Shown: positions 1-5,821 of the stretch, one piece after another
Layout of the letters: the number at the start of each line of letters is the position of its first letter
How positions within the stretch are numbered: the stretch's first letter is position 1
The notes under the pieces: model-generated
Seen by the model: only the letters and a program-made list of their open reading frames with translations
Database searches by the model: none
Told to the model about the DNA's origin: nothing
Assembly: GCA_031283405.1 (NCBI GenBank)
Contig: JAITBX010000093.1
Location: forward strand, 1-7,917
DNA from: Burkholderiales bacterium
GTDB taxonomy: Bacteria; Pseudomonadota; Gammaproteobacteria; Burkholderiales; Casimicrobiaceae
Direction of reading: 5' to 3'
Length of the DNA stretch: 7,917 nt
Made by a program: the position numbers and the translations under genes

Positions 1-2
1 AA

Positions 3-734
3 ATTTACGAGACTGAAAAGCACTGGCCGGAAGCGATTCGGGTGACGCGACAAATGGAGGCCGTGGCGCAAACGCCGCACTTCAAAGAAATCGCGCATTA
101 CCATTGTGAGATGGCGGAAGAGGCGCTGGTGCGCGGCGAACTGGCGTTGGCGCAACAGAATGTCGAACAGGCATTTTCCGAATATCGCGCCTGTGTGCGC
201 GCTTTTCTGATTCAGGGCGACATCGAAATGGCGCACAACGAGCCTGACAAAGCATTGGCGGCGTGGGAGCAAATCGCGTCGCGCCAGATCGCTTCATTGG
301 GCTTGGCGGCGGAACGTGTCGTCAAAGTTTGCAAGCAGACGGGAAAGACGGACTACGCGCTGCGCTTGTTGACGCGCTGGCAGCAGGAAGCGCCATCGCT
401 CGATATTTTTCATGCGTTGTTTCATTTGAGCCTCGAAGAAGAAGGGGCGGAGGCAGCGGCGCAGCGAGTGCGCGATGAAATCGAGCAGCGGTCGAGCTTG
501 TTCAGCCTCAATCATTGGTTGCAAGCGAGGTTGAGCACGGCTTCGTCGCCGGAAGCACAACAAAGTTTGTTGTTGATAAAAAATCAGGTGGCGCCGTATC
601 TGAAAAAGATGGGGCAGTACCGCTGCACCCGCTGCGGCTTTCGCGCGCGCCAATATTACTGGCGTTGCCCGGGATGTCAGAAGTGGGAAACAACACAAGC
701 GCGGCGCAGCGATACGCCGGAAGGTTTTCGCTGA
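3..734 (+). CDS. lapB: LapB (YciM), LPS assembly regulator, 3' part only
   Basis: The open frame runs in from the left edge, so the N-terminus is missing. 243 residues are visible against about 390 in the E. coli protein. The visible part is helical, repeat-like sequence of the tetratricopeptide kind. It ends in a rubredoxin-like zinc module with two Cys-x2-Cys pairs (cysteine codons at 624, 633, 666 and 675; CTRCGF and WRCPGCQKW). That layout, TPR repeats followed by a C-terminal metal knuckle, is diagnostic of LapB. In E. coli LapB is anchored to the inner membrane, faces the cytoplasm and promotes FtsH-dependent degradation of LpxC, which sets the rate of lipid A synthesis. Family function is known; its role here is inferred. 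The stop TGA is followed 28 bases later by ugd, consistent with co-transcription. An internal GTG at 42 is not a plausible start because homology-like sequence (IYETEKHWPEAIR) continues upstream. Confidence 0.93.
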   Translation: MYETEKHWPEAIRVTRQMEAVAQTPHFKEIAHYHCEMAEEALVRGELALAQQNVEQAFSEYRACVRAFLIQGDIEMAHNEPDKALAAWEQIASRQIASLGLAAERVVKVCKQTGKTDYALRLLTRWQQEAPSLDIFHALFHLSLEEEGAEAAAQRVRDEIEQRSSLFSLNHWLQARLSTASSPEAQQSLLLIKNQVAPYLKKMGQYRCTRCGFRARQYYWRCPGCQKWETTQARRSDTPEGFR

Positions 735-762
735 AAATGTTGACTGAACGAAAAGAGATGCT

Positions 763-2088
763 ATGAAAATCACCATGATCGGCTCTGGTTATGTGGGGCT
801 GGTAACGGGCGCGTGCTTCGCCGAAATCGGCAATGAAGTGCTGTGTTTCGATATCGACGAGCGCAAGATCGACATTCTGCAAAACGGCGGCGTGCCGATT
901 CACGAGCCGGGCTTGCAGGAGATGATCGCGCGCAATGTGGCGGCGGGGCGTTTGCATTTTTCAACCGACATCGATCATGCGGTCGCTTTCGGCGCGTTGC
1001 AATTCATCGCGGTGGGAACGCCTCCCGGCGAGGATGGTTCTGCCGACATGCAGTATGTGTTGGAAGCGGCGCGCAATATCGGACGACGGATGAAAGAATG
1101 GAAAATCATCGTCGATAAATCGACCGTGCCTGTGGGCACTGCCGATCGAGTGCGGGCGGTGATTGCCGAGGAGTTGGAGAAGCGTCGCTCGAAAGTGGAA
1201 TTTACCGTCGTGTCGAATCCGGAATTTCTGAAAGAAGGCGCGGCGATCGACGACTTCATGAGCCCGGATCGGGTTGTGATCGGCACCGATCATGCGCGGG
1301 CGGCGCGGGTGATGCGCGAATTGTATGCGCCGTTTCAACGGAATCACGAACGCTTACTGATGATGGATGTGCGCTCGGCGGAGTTCACCAAGTACGCGGC
1401 CAACGCCATGCTGGCGACGCGCATTTCATTCATGAACGAATTGGCCAATCTCGCCGATCGCTTGGGTGTGGACATCGAAATGGTGAGGCAAGGCATCGGC
1501 TCCGATCCTCGCATCGGCTACGGCTTTTTGTACGCCGGCGCCGGTTACGGCGGCAGTTGTTTTCCCAAGGATGTCAAAGCGCTGTTGCGAACGGCGTCGC
1601 AAGCGGGCGCGCCGCTTCATGTGCTGGCCGCCGTCGAGCGTGCCAATGAACGGCAGAAGCATGTGCTGATCGAAAAAATTTGTGCGCGCCTGGGCGATGA
1701 TTTGTCCGGCTGCACGGTTGCGTTGTGGGGATTGGCGTTCAAGCCGAACACCGACGATATGCGCGAAGCGCCGTCGCGGGTGATCGTCCGCGAACTGTTG
1801 CAGCGCGGCGCGCAAGTCGTGGCTTATGATCCGGTGGCGATGGATGAGGCGCGCCGCGTTTTCGATCAGGAGGAGTTGAGCCTGACGTATGCAGGGTCGG
1901 CGATGGAAGCGGCGCGCGGCGCTGACGCGCTGGTGCTGATGACCGAATGGAAAGCTTTTCGCTCTCCCGATTTTGCGGAGCTTCGCAAACAACTCAAAAC
2001 ACCGCTGCTGTTCGACGGACGTAATATCTATGACCCGCAAAGCGTGCGCGAAGCCGGATTGGAGTATTTCGGAATAGGGCGGCGTTGA
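763..2088 (+). CDS. ugd: UDP-glucose 6-dehydrogenase
   Basis: Cytoplasmic enzyme that oxidises UDP-glucose twice with NAD+ to UDP-glucuronate, a precursor for exopolysaccharide, capsule or modified LPS. The 441 residues fit the usual length. An N-terminal Rossmann fold starts with GSGYVG (residues 7-12) and D29/D31 follow at the end of the second strand. Other conserved blocks are STVPVGT (120-126), NPEFLKEG (152-159), EFTKYAANA (207-215, with the catalytic-region lysine K210) and GYGGSCFPKD (261-270), whose C266 (codon 1558-1560) is the catalytic cysteine. GLAFKPNTDDMREAPS (323-338) marks the C-terminal UDP-binding domain. All key residues are present, so the enzyme should be active. An AAAAGAG element at 751-757 precedes the ATG by five bases. 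The TGA stop shares its last base with the ATG of the kinase gene, which implies translational coupling. Position after lapB and before the heptose kinase places it in an envelope-sugar operon. Confidence 0.97.
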   Translation: MKITMIGSGYVGLVTGACFAEIGNEVLCFDIDERKIDILQNGGVPIHEPGLQEMIARNVAAGRLHFSTDIDHAVAFGALQFIAVGTPPGEDGSADMQYVLEAARNIGRRMKEWKIIVDKSTVPVGTADRVRAVIAEELEKRRSKVEFTVVSNPEFLKEGAAIDDFMSPDRVVIGTDHARAARVMRELYAPFQRNHERLLMMDVRSAEFTKYAANAMLATRISFMNELANLADRLGVDIEMVRQGIGSDPRIGYGFLYAGAGYGGSCFPKDVKALLRTASQAGAPLHVLAAVERANERQKHVLIEKICARLGDDLSGCTVALWGLAFKPNTDDMREAPSRVIVRELLQRGAQVVAYDPVAMDEARRVFDQEELSLTYAGSAMEAARGADALVLMTEWKAFRSPDFAELRKQLKTPLLFDGRNIYDPQSVREAGLEYFGIGRR

Positions 2089-3047
2089 TGACCTCCGGCA
2101 GTTTTCACGGTAGTTTTCATTTCGCCGATTGGAAGGACAAGCTGGCGAAAGCCAGAGTGCTGATTGTCGGCGATGTGATGCTCGACCGTTACTGGTTCGG
2201 CGATGTCGAACGTATTTCGCCGGAAGCGCCGGTGCCGGTTGTGCGGGTTGTGCGCGAAGAGATACGTCCCGGTGGTGCGGCCAACGTGGCGCGCAATGTC
2301 GCATCACTCGGCAGCCAGGCCACTTTGCTGTCTGTGGTCGGGGACGACGAAGCGGGAATAAAACTGGAAGCGCTGATTCGGAGCGAGAAAGTGATTTCAT
2401 CGTTTCAACGCGATGCGCAACTGCCGACGACAGTAAAGCTGCGCGTGATCGGGCGGCAACAACAATTGTTGCGCGTTGATTTTGAAACGCAGCCGTCGCG
2501 CGAAGCGCTGGCCGGCAAACTCGCCGAGTTCAAGGCGCGTGTCGGCAGCGCCGATGTCGTGTTGCTTTCCGATTACGGCAAGGGCGGCTTGCGTCACATC
2601 ACGCAGATGATCGAAATGGCGGCAGCGGCGAAGAAGTCGGTCATTGTCGATCCCAAAGGCAGCGATTGGGAAAAATATCAGGGCGCGTTCATGATCACGC
2701 CCAACCGCAGCGAGTTGTTGCAAGTGATCGGCGCTTGGCGCGATGAAAACGATTTGGCGACGAAGGTAACGCAGTTGCGGCGAGCGTTGAAAATCTCGAC
2801 GCTGTTGCTGACGCGCTCCGAAGAGGGGATGAGCCTTTTTACCGAAGAAGGAAGCTGGCACATTCCGACCCGCGCGCGCGAGGTTTACGATGTTTCCGGC
2901 GCTGGTGACACCGTCGTGGCGACGCTCGGCGTTTTCATGGCGGCGGGCGCGCCGTTGCGGGAAGCGGTTTATTTCGCCAATGAAGCGGCCGGCATCGTCG
3001 TCGGCAAATTCGGAACGGCGGTGGTGACGCCGGAAGAATTGCAATAG
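2088..3047 (+). CDS. rfaE1: D-glycero-beta-D-manno-heptose-7-phosphate kinase (kinase domain only)
   Basis: PfkB/ribokinase-family enzyme that phosphorylates heptose 7-phosphate at C1 with ATP on the way to ADP-heptose for the LPS inner core. Family blocks, counted from the ATG at 2088: VGDVMLDRYWFGDVERISPEAPVPV (27-51, the typical RfaE N-terminus), RPGGAANVARN (60-70, sugar binding), VDPKGSDWEKY (187-197), TPNRSEL (204-210), and the PfkB signature DVSGAGDTVVATLG (268-281) with catalytic D274. At 319 residues it has only the kinase domain; the C-terminal adenylyltransferase domain of E. coli HldE is absent, the usual split form in betaproteobacteria, so an rfaE2/hldC gene is expected elsewhere. 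I chose ATG 2088 over an upstream in-frame TTG at 2085 because ATG gives the one-base TGATG overlap with the ugd stop and has TAGGG at 2075-2079 as a ribosome site. It ends in TAG. Confidence 0.95.
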   Translation: MTSGSFHGSFHFADWKDKLAKARVLIVGDVMLDRYWFGDVERISPEAPVPVVRVVREEIRPGGAANVARNVASLGSQATLLSVVGDDEAGIKLEALIRSEKVISSFQRDAQLPTTVKLRVIGRQQQLLRVDFETQPSREALAGKLAEFKARVGSADVVLLSDYGKGGLRHITQMIEMAAAAKKSVIVDPKGSDWEKYQGAFMITPNRSELLQVIGAWRDENDLATKVTQLRRALKISTLLLTRSEEGMSLFTEEGSWHIPTRAREVYDVSGAGDTVVATLGVFMAAGAPLREAVYFANEAAGIVVGKFGTAVVTPEELQ

Positions 3048-3057
3048 AAAGTGTCTC

Positions 3058-3753
3058 GTGGTGTTGACTGAAAACCCGCTGACCGAAAGTTCATTGACGC
3101 ACGCCGCGCTCAAGCAAAGCCATCGCTTGGTGCGCGACGAACACCCCGTCAACCTGAGATTGCGTGTTCACCGCGCATTGAGTTGGTTGAATCGCGCAGA
3201 ACAAGCGGAAGATGTGGACGGCAAATTCATCTTCTTGTGGATCGCTTTCAATGCCGCTTACGCGCAGGAATTATTCGACGACAACAACCACGCCTCCGGC
3301 ACAGTCGCATTCACAGCCTTCCTAGAAAAACTTTGTGATCTCGACACCAACAAGCACATCGACAAGCTGGTTTGGAAGGAGTTCTCTCAAAGCGTTCGCG
3401 TGCTGCTTGACAACCCTTACGTTTTTTCTTCGTTCTGGGATTTCCAGCGCGGCAAACTCGATGAGAGTGGATGGAAGAAACGCTTTGCAAGCGCCAAAGA
3501 GGCGGCGAGCCTCGCGTTGAAAAGCGGTAACACCGCTGTGCTGCTCTCGATCGTGTTCAATCGGCTCTACACGCTGCGCAACCAGTTGATTCACGGTGGC
3601 GCAACGTGGGACGGCAAGGTCAACCGCGACCAACTGCGCGACTGCACCCGTTTCCTGAGCAAACTCGTCCCCGTGATTATCGCGCTGATGATGGACAATC
3701 CGAATGCGCTGTGGGGCGACGCGGTTTATCCTGTCGTCGAGCAGGGCGTTTGA
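3058..3753 (+). CDS. HEPN-like protein of unknown function
   Basis: 231-residue predicted cytoplasmic, helix-rich protein with no signal peptide or clear membrane span. Near its C-terminal third it carries LYTLRNQLIHGGATW (170-184). This contains R174 and H179 in R-x4-H spacing, the HEPN-domain signature, in the RN-x-L-x-HG form of Apea-like or other abortive-infection-related HEPN proteins. Another recognisable block is FIFLWIAFNAAYAQELF (57-73), an N-terminal helix seen in such solitary HEPN proteins. Many HEPN proteins are RNases in toxin-antitoxin, CRISPR or phage-defence systems, but others are non-catalytic, so ribonuclease activity here is only inference. The start is GTG at 3058 (GTG 3061 or TTG 3064 are alternatives; no early ATG exists), with a weak AGAAAG at 3046-3051. 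It follows the kinase gene after 10 bases with no room for a terminator, suggesting read-through from the operon. No antitoxin-like or nucleotidyltransferase partner is adjacent. By eye it uses more AAC, GAC, CTC and ATC codons than its neighbours, which may hint at separate ancestry. Confidence 0.75.
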   Translation: MVLTENPLTESSLTHAALKQSHRLVRDEHPVNLRLRVHRALSWLNRAEQAEDVDGKFIFLWIAFNAAYAQELFDDNNHASGTVAFTAFLEKLCDLDTNKHIDKLVWKEFSQSVRVLLDNPYVFSSFWDFQRGKLDESGWKKRFASAKEAASLALKSGNTAVLLSIVFNRLYTLRNQLIHGGATWDGKVNRDQLRDCTRFLSKLVPVIIALMMDNPNALWGDAVYPVVEQGV

Positions 3754-3764
3754 TCTCAAAATCT

Positions 3765-3940
3765 GTAGGGTGAATTGCTCATGGTAGCGCAGTAGGATGG
3801 GTAGAGCGTAGCACAAGGCCGAAGGCTGGTTCCGCGTAGCGGAATGCGGCAAAGCCGCACAAAACCCATGCTGACAGATGCAAACAGAACACGAAGTTGC
3901 TGGGATTACCCCATGCTTTATCTCAGCCTACTGCGCTGAG
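3765..3940. repeat. Nested palindromic repeat element (GTAGGATGGGT...ACCCAT type)
   Basis: An outer perfect 11-bp inverted repeat (AGCGCAGTAGG at 3786-3796, CCTACTGCGCT at 3927-3937) surrounds a second one (ATGGGT 3797-3802, ACCCAT 3864-3869). Inside that lie consecutive mini-hairpins with three-base loops: GCC-GAA-GGC (3818-3826), TTCCGC-GTA-GCGGAA (3830-3844) and TGCGGC-AAA-GCCGCA (3845-3859), the last two directly abutting. The folded shape is a multi-branched, cloverleaf-like structure. A related head, GTAGGGTG (3765-3772), resembles GTAGGATG (3792-3799), and CTCAGC/GCTGAG (3922-3927, 3935-3940) can form an alternative hairpin on the right. The GTAGGATGGGT...ACCCAT pattern recalls interspersed intergenic repeats common in proteobacterial genomes (from memory). 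No open frame with coding character lies here. It may be a non-autonomous element; no target duplication was found. Confidence 0.72.
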
Positions 3941-3970
3941 TCAAGCGCTGGCGGGCGGGAACAGATCGCT

Positions 3971-4023
3971 TCTCCTCTCCCGACCTTCGGCCACCCTCTC
4001 CCGCAAGCGGGAGGGGGGAGAGA
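3971..4023. repeat. CTCTCCCGC/GCGGGAG palindromic intergenic repeat, possible terminator
   Basis: A core stem pairs CCCTCTCCCG (3994-4003) with CGGGAGGGGG (4008-4017) around a CAAG loop, ten pairs with one T-G wobble. A second arm, CTCTCC at 3975-3980, can pair with GGAGAG at 4017-4022 as an alternative or outer stem. Sequence of this CCCTCTCCCGC-GCGGGAG type is a frequently dispersed intergenic palindrome in proteobacteria (from memory). It sits between two convergent genes, so it could stop transcription from either side, though no T-run follows on either strand. Confidence 0.65.
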
Positions 4024-4076
4024 ATAGGTTTCTTGCGCTGTTGACGCCAATGGCTGCCATTTGCAATGCGGCGAAC

Positions 4077-4098
4077 GGGACGCCGAGGGCGGCGTCCC
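4077..4098. repeat. GGGACGCCG hairpin abutting the nnr stop codon
   Basis: A perfect 9-bp stem, GGGACGCCG (4077-4085) with CGGCGTCCC (4090-4098), closes an AGGG loop. It begins one base after the nnr stop codon (CTA on this strand, 4099-4101), so in the nnr transcript the hairpin forms directly behind the stop. No U-run follows, so it is not a classical intrinsic terminator; mRNA 3'-end protection, or a dispersed GGGACGCC/GGCGTCCC repeat, are alternatives. Confidence 0.6.
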
Positions 4099-5643
4099 CT
4101 ACAATGATAAATTCACTTTCGCCGCCGAGCGAACGAGTTCAAGCGCCGCACGGATGATGTCGTCGGAGAGAACGCCCAGCGGTCCCTTGCCTTCTTTCAC
4201 CAGCGCATCGGCGGCTGCGCCGTGCAGGCAGACGGCGTAACGTAGCGCGTGCGATACTTCGACACCTTGCGCCAGCAGCGCGCCAATCATTCCCGCCAGC
4301 ACGTCGCCGCTGCCGCCGAACGCCAGCGCCGGATTGCCGGTAGTGTTGATGCTCCACGAGCCATCAGGGTCGGCGATGATGCTGCCGCACCCTTTCAACA
4401 CGGTATGCGCCTGATAGCGTTGCGCGATTTCGCGGGCGGCTTTCGGACGGTCGTTTTGAATGTCGTCGGTACTGCATTGCAACAGACGTGCTGCTTCCGC
4501 CGGATGTGGTGTGAGGACGGTAGGCGCATGTCGCTCAGCAACGCGGGCAGTCCATTCGGGGTGTTGACCAAGCAATGTCAGGGCGTCGGCGTCGAGCAGT
4601 AGCGGGGCATCGGACGAAAGCGTCGTCGTCAGAATGTCCGAGGCGAGGGAGGAAGTGCCCAGTCCGCAACCCATCGCCCAAGCGTCATGCGGCAGGCGCA
4701 GCAAGGCTTGCGCGGGGTGCAGCATCAGTTCGAGACAGGCGGGATCAAACGACGGCGTATCGCCGAGAAAACCGACGCGAACTTTTCCGGCGCCCAACCG
4801 TGCCGCAGCGCGACCGGCAAGTAACGGCGCGCCGCTCATGCCGGCAGCGCCGCCGAGAATGCCCAAGCAACCGAAAGAGCCTTTGTGGACATTGCGGAGG
4901 CGACGGCGCATGATGAAGGGCAAGTGGGTTTCGATGAAATGAGCGTTGATGGCGTCAGCGTCGGCATGCGCTGCGAGATCGTCGGCCGGAATGTCGAGAG
5001 AAGCGAGATGCAGTTCGCCACAATGATCGGGACCGTCGAGCGTCAGCAAGCCGGGCTTGAGCGCGATGAAACTGAGAGTGGCGTCGGCGCGAACGGCGGG
5101 AGTGAAGGCGACGCCGGTATCACCGACGAGTCCGCTGGGAATGTCGAGCGACAGCACATAAGAGTGATGCGAAGCGCGCATGTCGTTGACCCAGCGAATG
5201 AGGTCATCGAAAGGCGTGACGGGAGCGCGGCTCAGGCCGATGCCGAAGAGGGCGTCGATGACCAGAGCGGGAGGTTCAAGCGATTCGGGAAGCGTCTCAT
5301 GCAGTACGCCGCCAGAACCGATAAATTCAGCGAGCGCGACGGCGGCGTCCGGCGGGAATGCGTCGGTGGAAGGCGCGACAACGCAGGGAGAAAAACCTTG
5401 TTCGCGCAACAGACGAGCAAGAACCAAACCATCGCCGCCATTGTTGCCCGGCCCGCAGAGGATAACCATCGAATTGTTCGCAGGCATTTCCGGCAACAGC
5501 GGCGCGATGAATTGAAGCGCCGCCGCGCCGGCTTTTTGCATCAGCGACGCTTCGGCATAATGTTTTTCGACGGCGCGCAACTGCGACACTGTCAACAAGG
5601 GTGGCAAAGACGGAAGATGAGCGGGGGCATCGAAGATAGGCAT
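4099..5643 (-). CDS. nnr: Bifunctional NAD(P)H-hydrate epimerase / ADP-dependent NAD(P)H-hydrate dehydratase
   Basis: Metabolite-repair enzyme. The N-terminal YjeF_N half interconverts the S and R forms of damaged, hydrated NAD(P)H. The C-terminal ribokinase-like half dehydrates the S form with ADP to restore NAD(P)H. The 514 residues match the roughly 515 of the E. coli fusion. Epimerase motifs: CGPGNNGGDGLVLARLL (63-79), VIDALFGIGL (128-137), LDIPSGLVGDTG (166-177). Dehydratase motifs: HKGSFGCLGILGG (253-265), GAPLLAGRAAARLGAGKV (271-288), LLDADAL (349-355), LTPHPAEAARLL (377-388), LKGCGSIIADPDG (416-428), and NPALAFGGSGDVLAGMIGALL (437-457) with D447. I start at the ATG at 5643, with GAGG (5649-5652) five bases upstream. 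The frame stays open back to 5829, but that stretch lacks family sequence. It is divergent from gltI and convergent with the HEPN-like gene, hence its own transcription unit. It ends in TAG. Confidence 0.95.
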   Translation of the reverse strand: MPIFDAPAHLPSLPPLLTVSQLRAVEKHYAEASLMQKAGAAALQFIAPLLPEMPANNSMVILCGPGNNGGDGLVLARLLREQGFSPCVVAPSTDAFPPDAAVALAEFIGSGGVLHETLPESLEPPALVIDALFGIGLSRAPVTPFDDLIRWVNDMRASHHSYVLSLDIPSGLVGDTGVAFTPAVRADATLSFIALKPGLLTLDGPDHCGELHLASLDIPADDLAAHADADAINAHFIETHLPFIMRRRLRNVHKGSFGCLGILGGAAGMSGAPLLAGRAAARLGAGKVRVGFLGDTPSFDPACLELMLHPAQALLRLPHDAWAMGCGLGTSSLASDILTTTLSSDAPLLLDADALTLLGQHPEWTARVAERHAPTVLTPHPAEAARLLQCSTDDIQNDRPKAAREIAQRYQAHTVLKGCGSIIADPDGSWSINTTGNPALAFGGSGDVLAGMIGALLAQGVEVSHALRYAVCLHGAAADALVKEGKGPLGVLSDDIIRAALELVRSAAKVNLSL

Positions 5644-5678
5644 GGCAGCCTCAAAGAAATGCGAAATTGTAAAATTGT

Positions 5679-5706
5679 AATATACCTTACTTGGGTGCTG
5701 CGGCAA
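5679..5706 (-). promoter_or_regulatory. Candidate sigma-70 promoter for nnr
   Basis: Read on the - strand, a TTGCCG box (5701-5706, four of six matches to TTGACA) is followed after 16 bases by TATATT (5679-5684). This would start transcription near 5672, about 30 bases ahead of the nnr ATG. An exact tandem duplication of AAATTGTA (5664-5671, 5672-5679, + strand) lies at and downstream of the -10 box and could be an operator or simply AT-rich melting sequence. Identified by eye only. Confidence 0.4.
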
Positions 5707-5792
5707 AATATCCGACGCCGGAAAAAAGCGTAGTAGTATAGCGAGAAGTGGCGTTGCGGCGCAGTGCGGTTGCTGACGCTGCCGGATATTTT
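5705..5792. repeat. 10-bp inverted repeat in the divergent nnr/gltI spacer
   Basis: AAAATATCCG (5705-5714) and CGGATATTTT (5783-5792) are perfect reverse complements separated by 68 bases. The left copy borders the candidate -35 box of nnr; the right copy lies 18 bases before the gltI ribosome site. They may be paired operator half-sites or chance AT-rich sequence. Apart from these, the candidate nnr promoter and the ribosome sites, I see no further feature in the 178-base spacer, and no convincing sigma-70 promoter for gltI. Confidence 0.4.
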
Positions 5793-5810
5793 TTGATGGC
5801 TCATTGAGAG

Positions 5811-5817
5811 AAGGAGG
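5811..5817 (+). promoter_or_regulatory. Strong ribosome-binding site for gltI
   Basis: AAGGAGG is a near-perfect Shine-Dalgarno sequence. It leaves one base before the ATG at 5819 and four before the ATG at 5822, so 5822 is the more likely start; an upstream TTG at 5804 lies ahead of the site and can be dismissed. Such a strong site fits the high expression expected of a periplasmic binding protein. Confidence 0.75.
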
Positions 5818-5821
5818 CATG

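Noticed and set aside
1426..2400. 324-codon open frame on the - strand across ugd and rfaE1
   Set aside because: It spans two genes whose sense products are fully recognisable; the translation is Arg/His-rich, low in structure and matches no family I know.
4069..4077. CGGCGAACG shared with the gltI-gltJ stem-loop (6770-6778)
   Set aside because: Only nine bases match and the surrounding structures differ, so it is probably coincidence rather than a common repeat.
3897..4157. 86-codon + strand frame in the convergent gap
   Set aside because: It reads through the palindromic repeats and the end of nnr, has no ribosome site, and its content is explained by repeat sequence.
4885..5733. 282-codon open frame on the + strand opposite nnr
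   Set aside because: It is an antisense shadow of a well-supported enzyme; the composition (many Arg, Glu and Gly with irregular pattern) is typical of such shadows.
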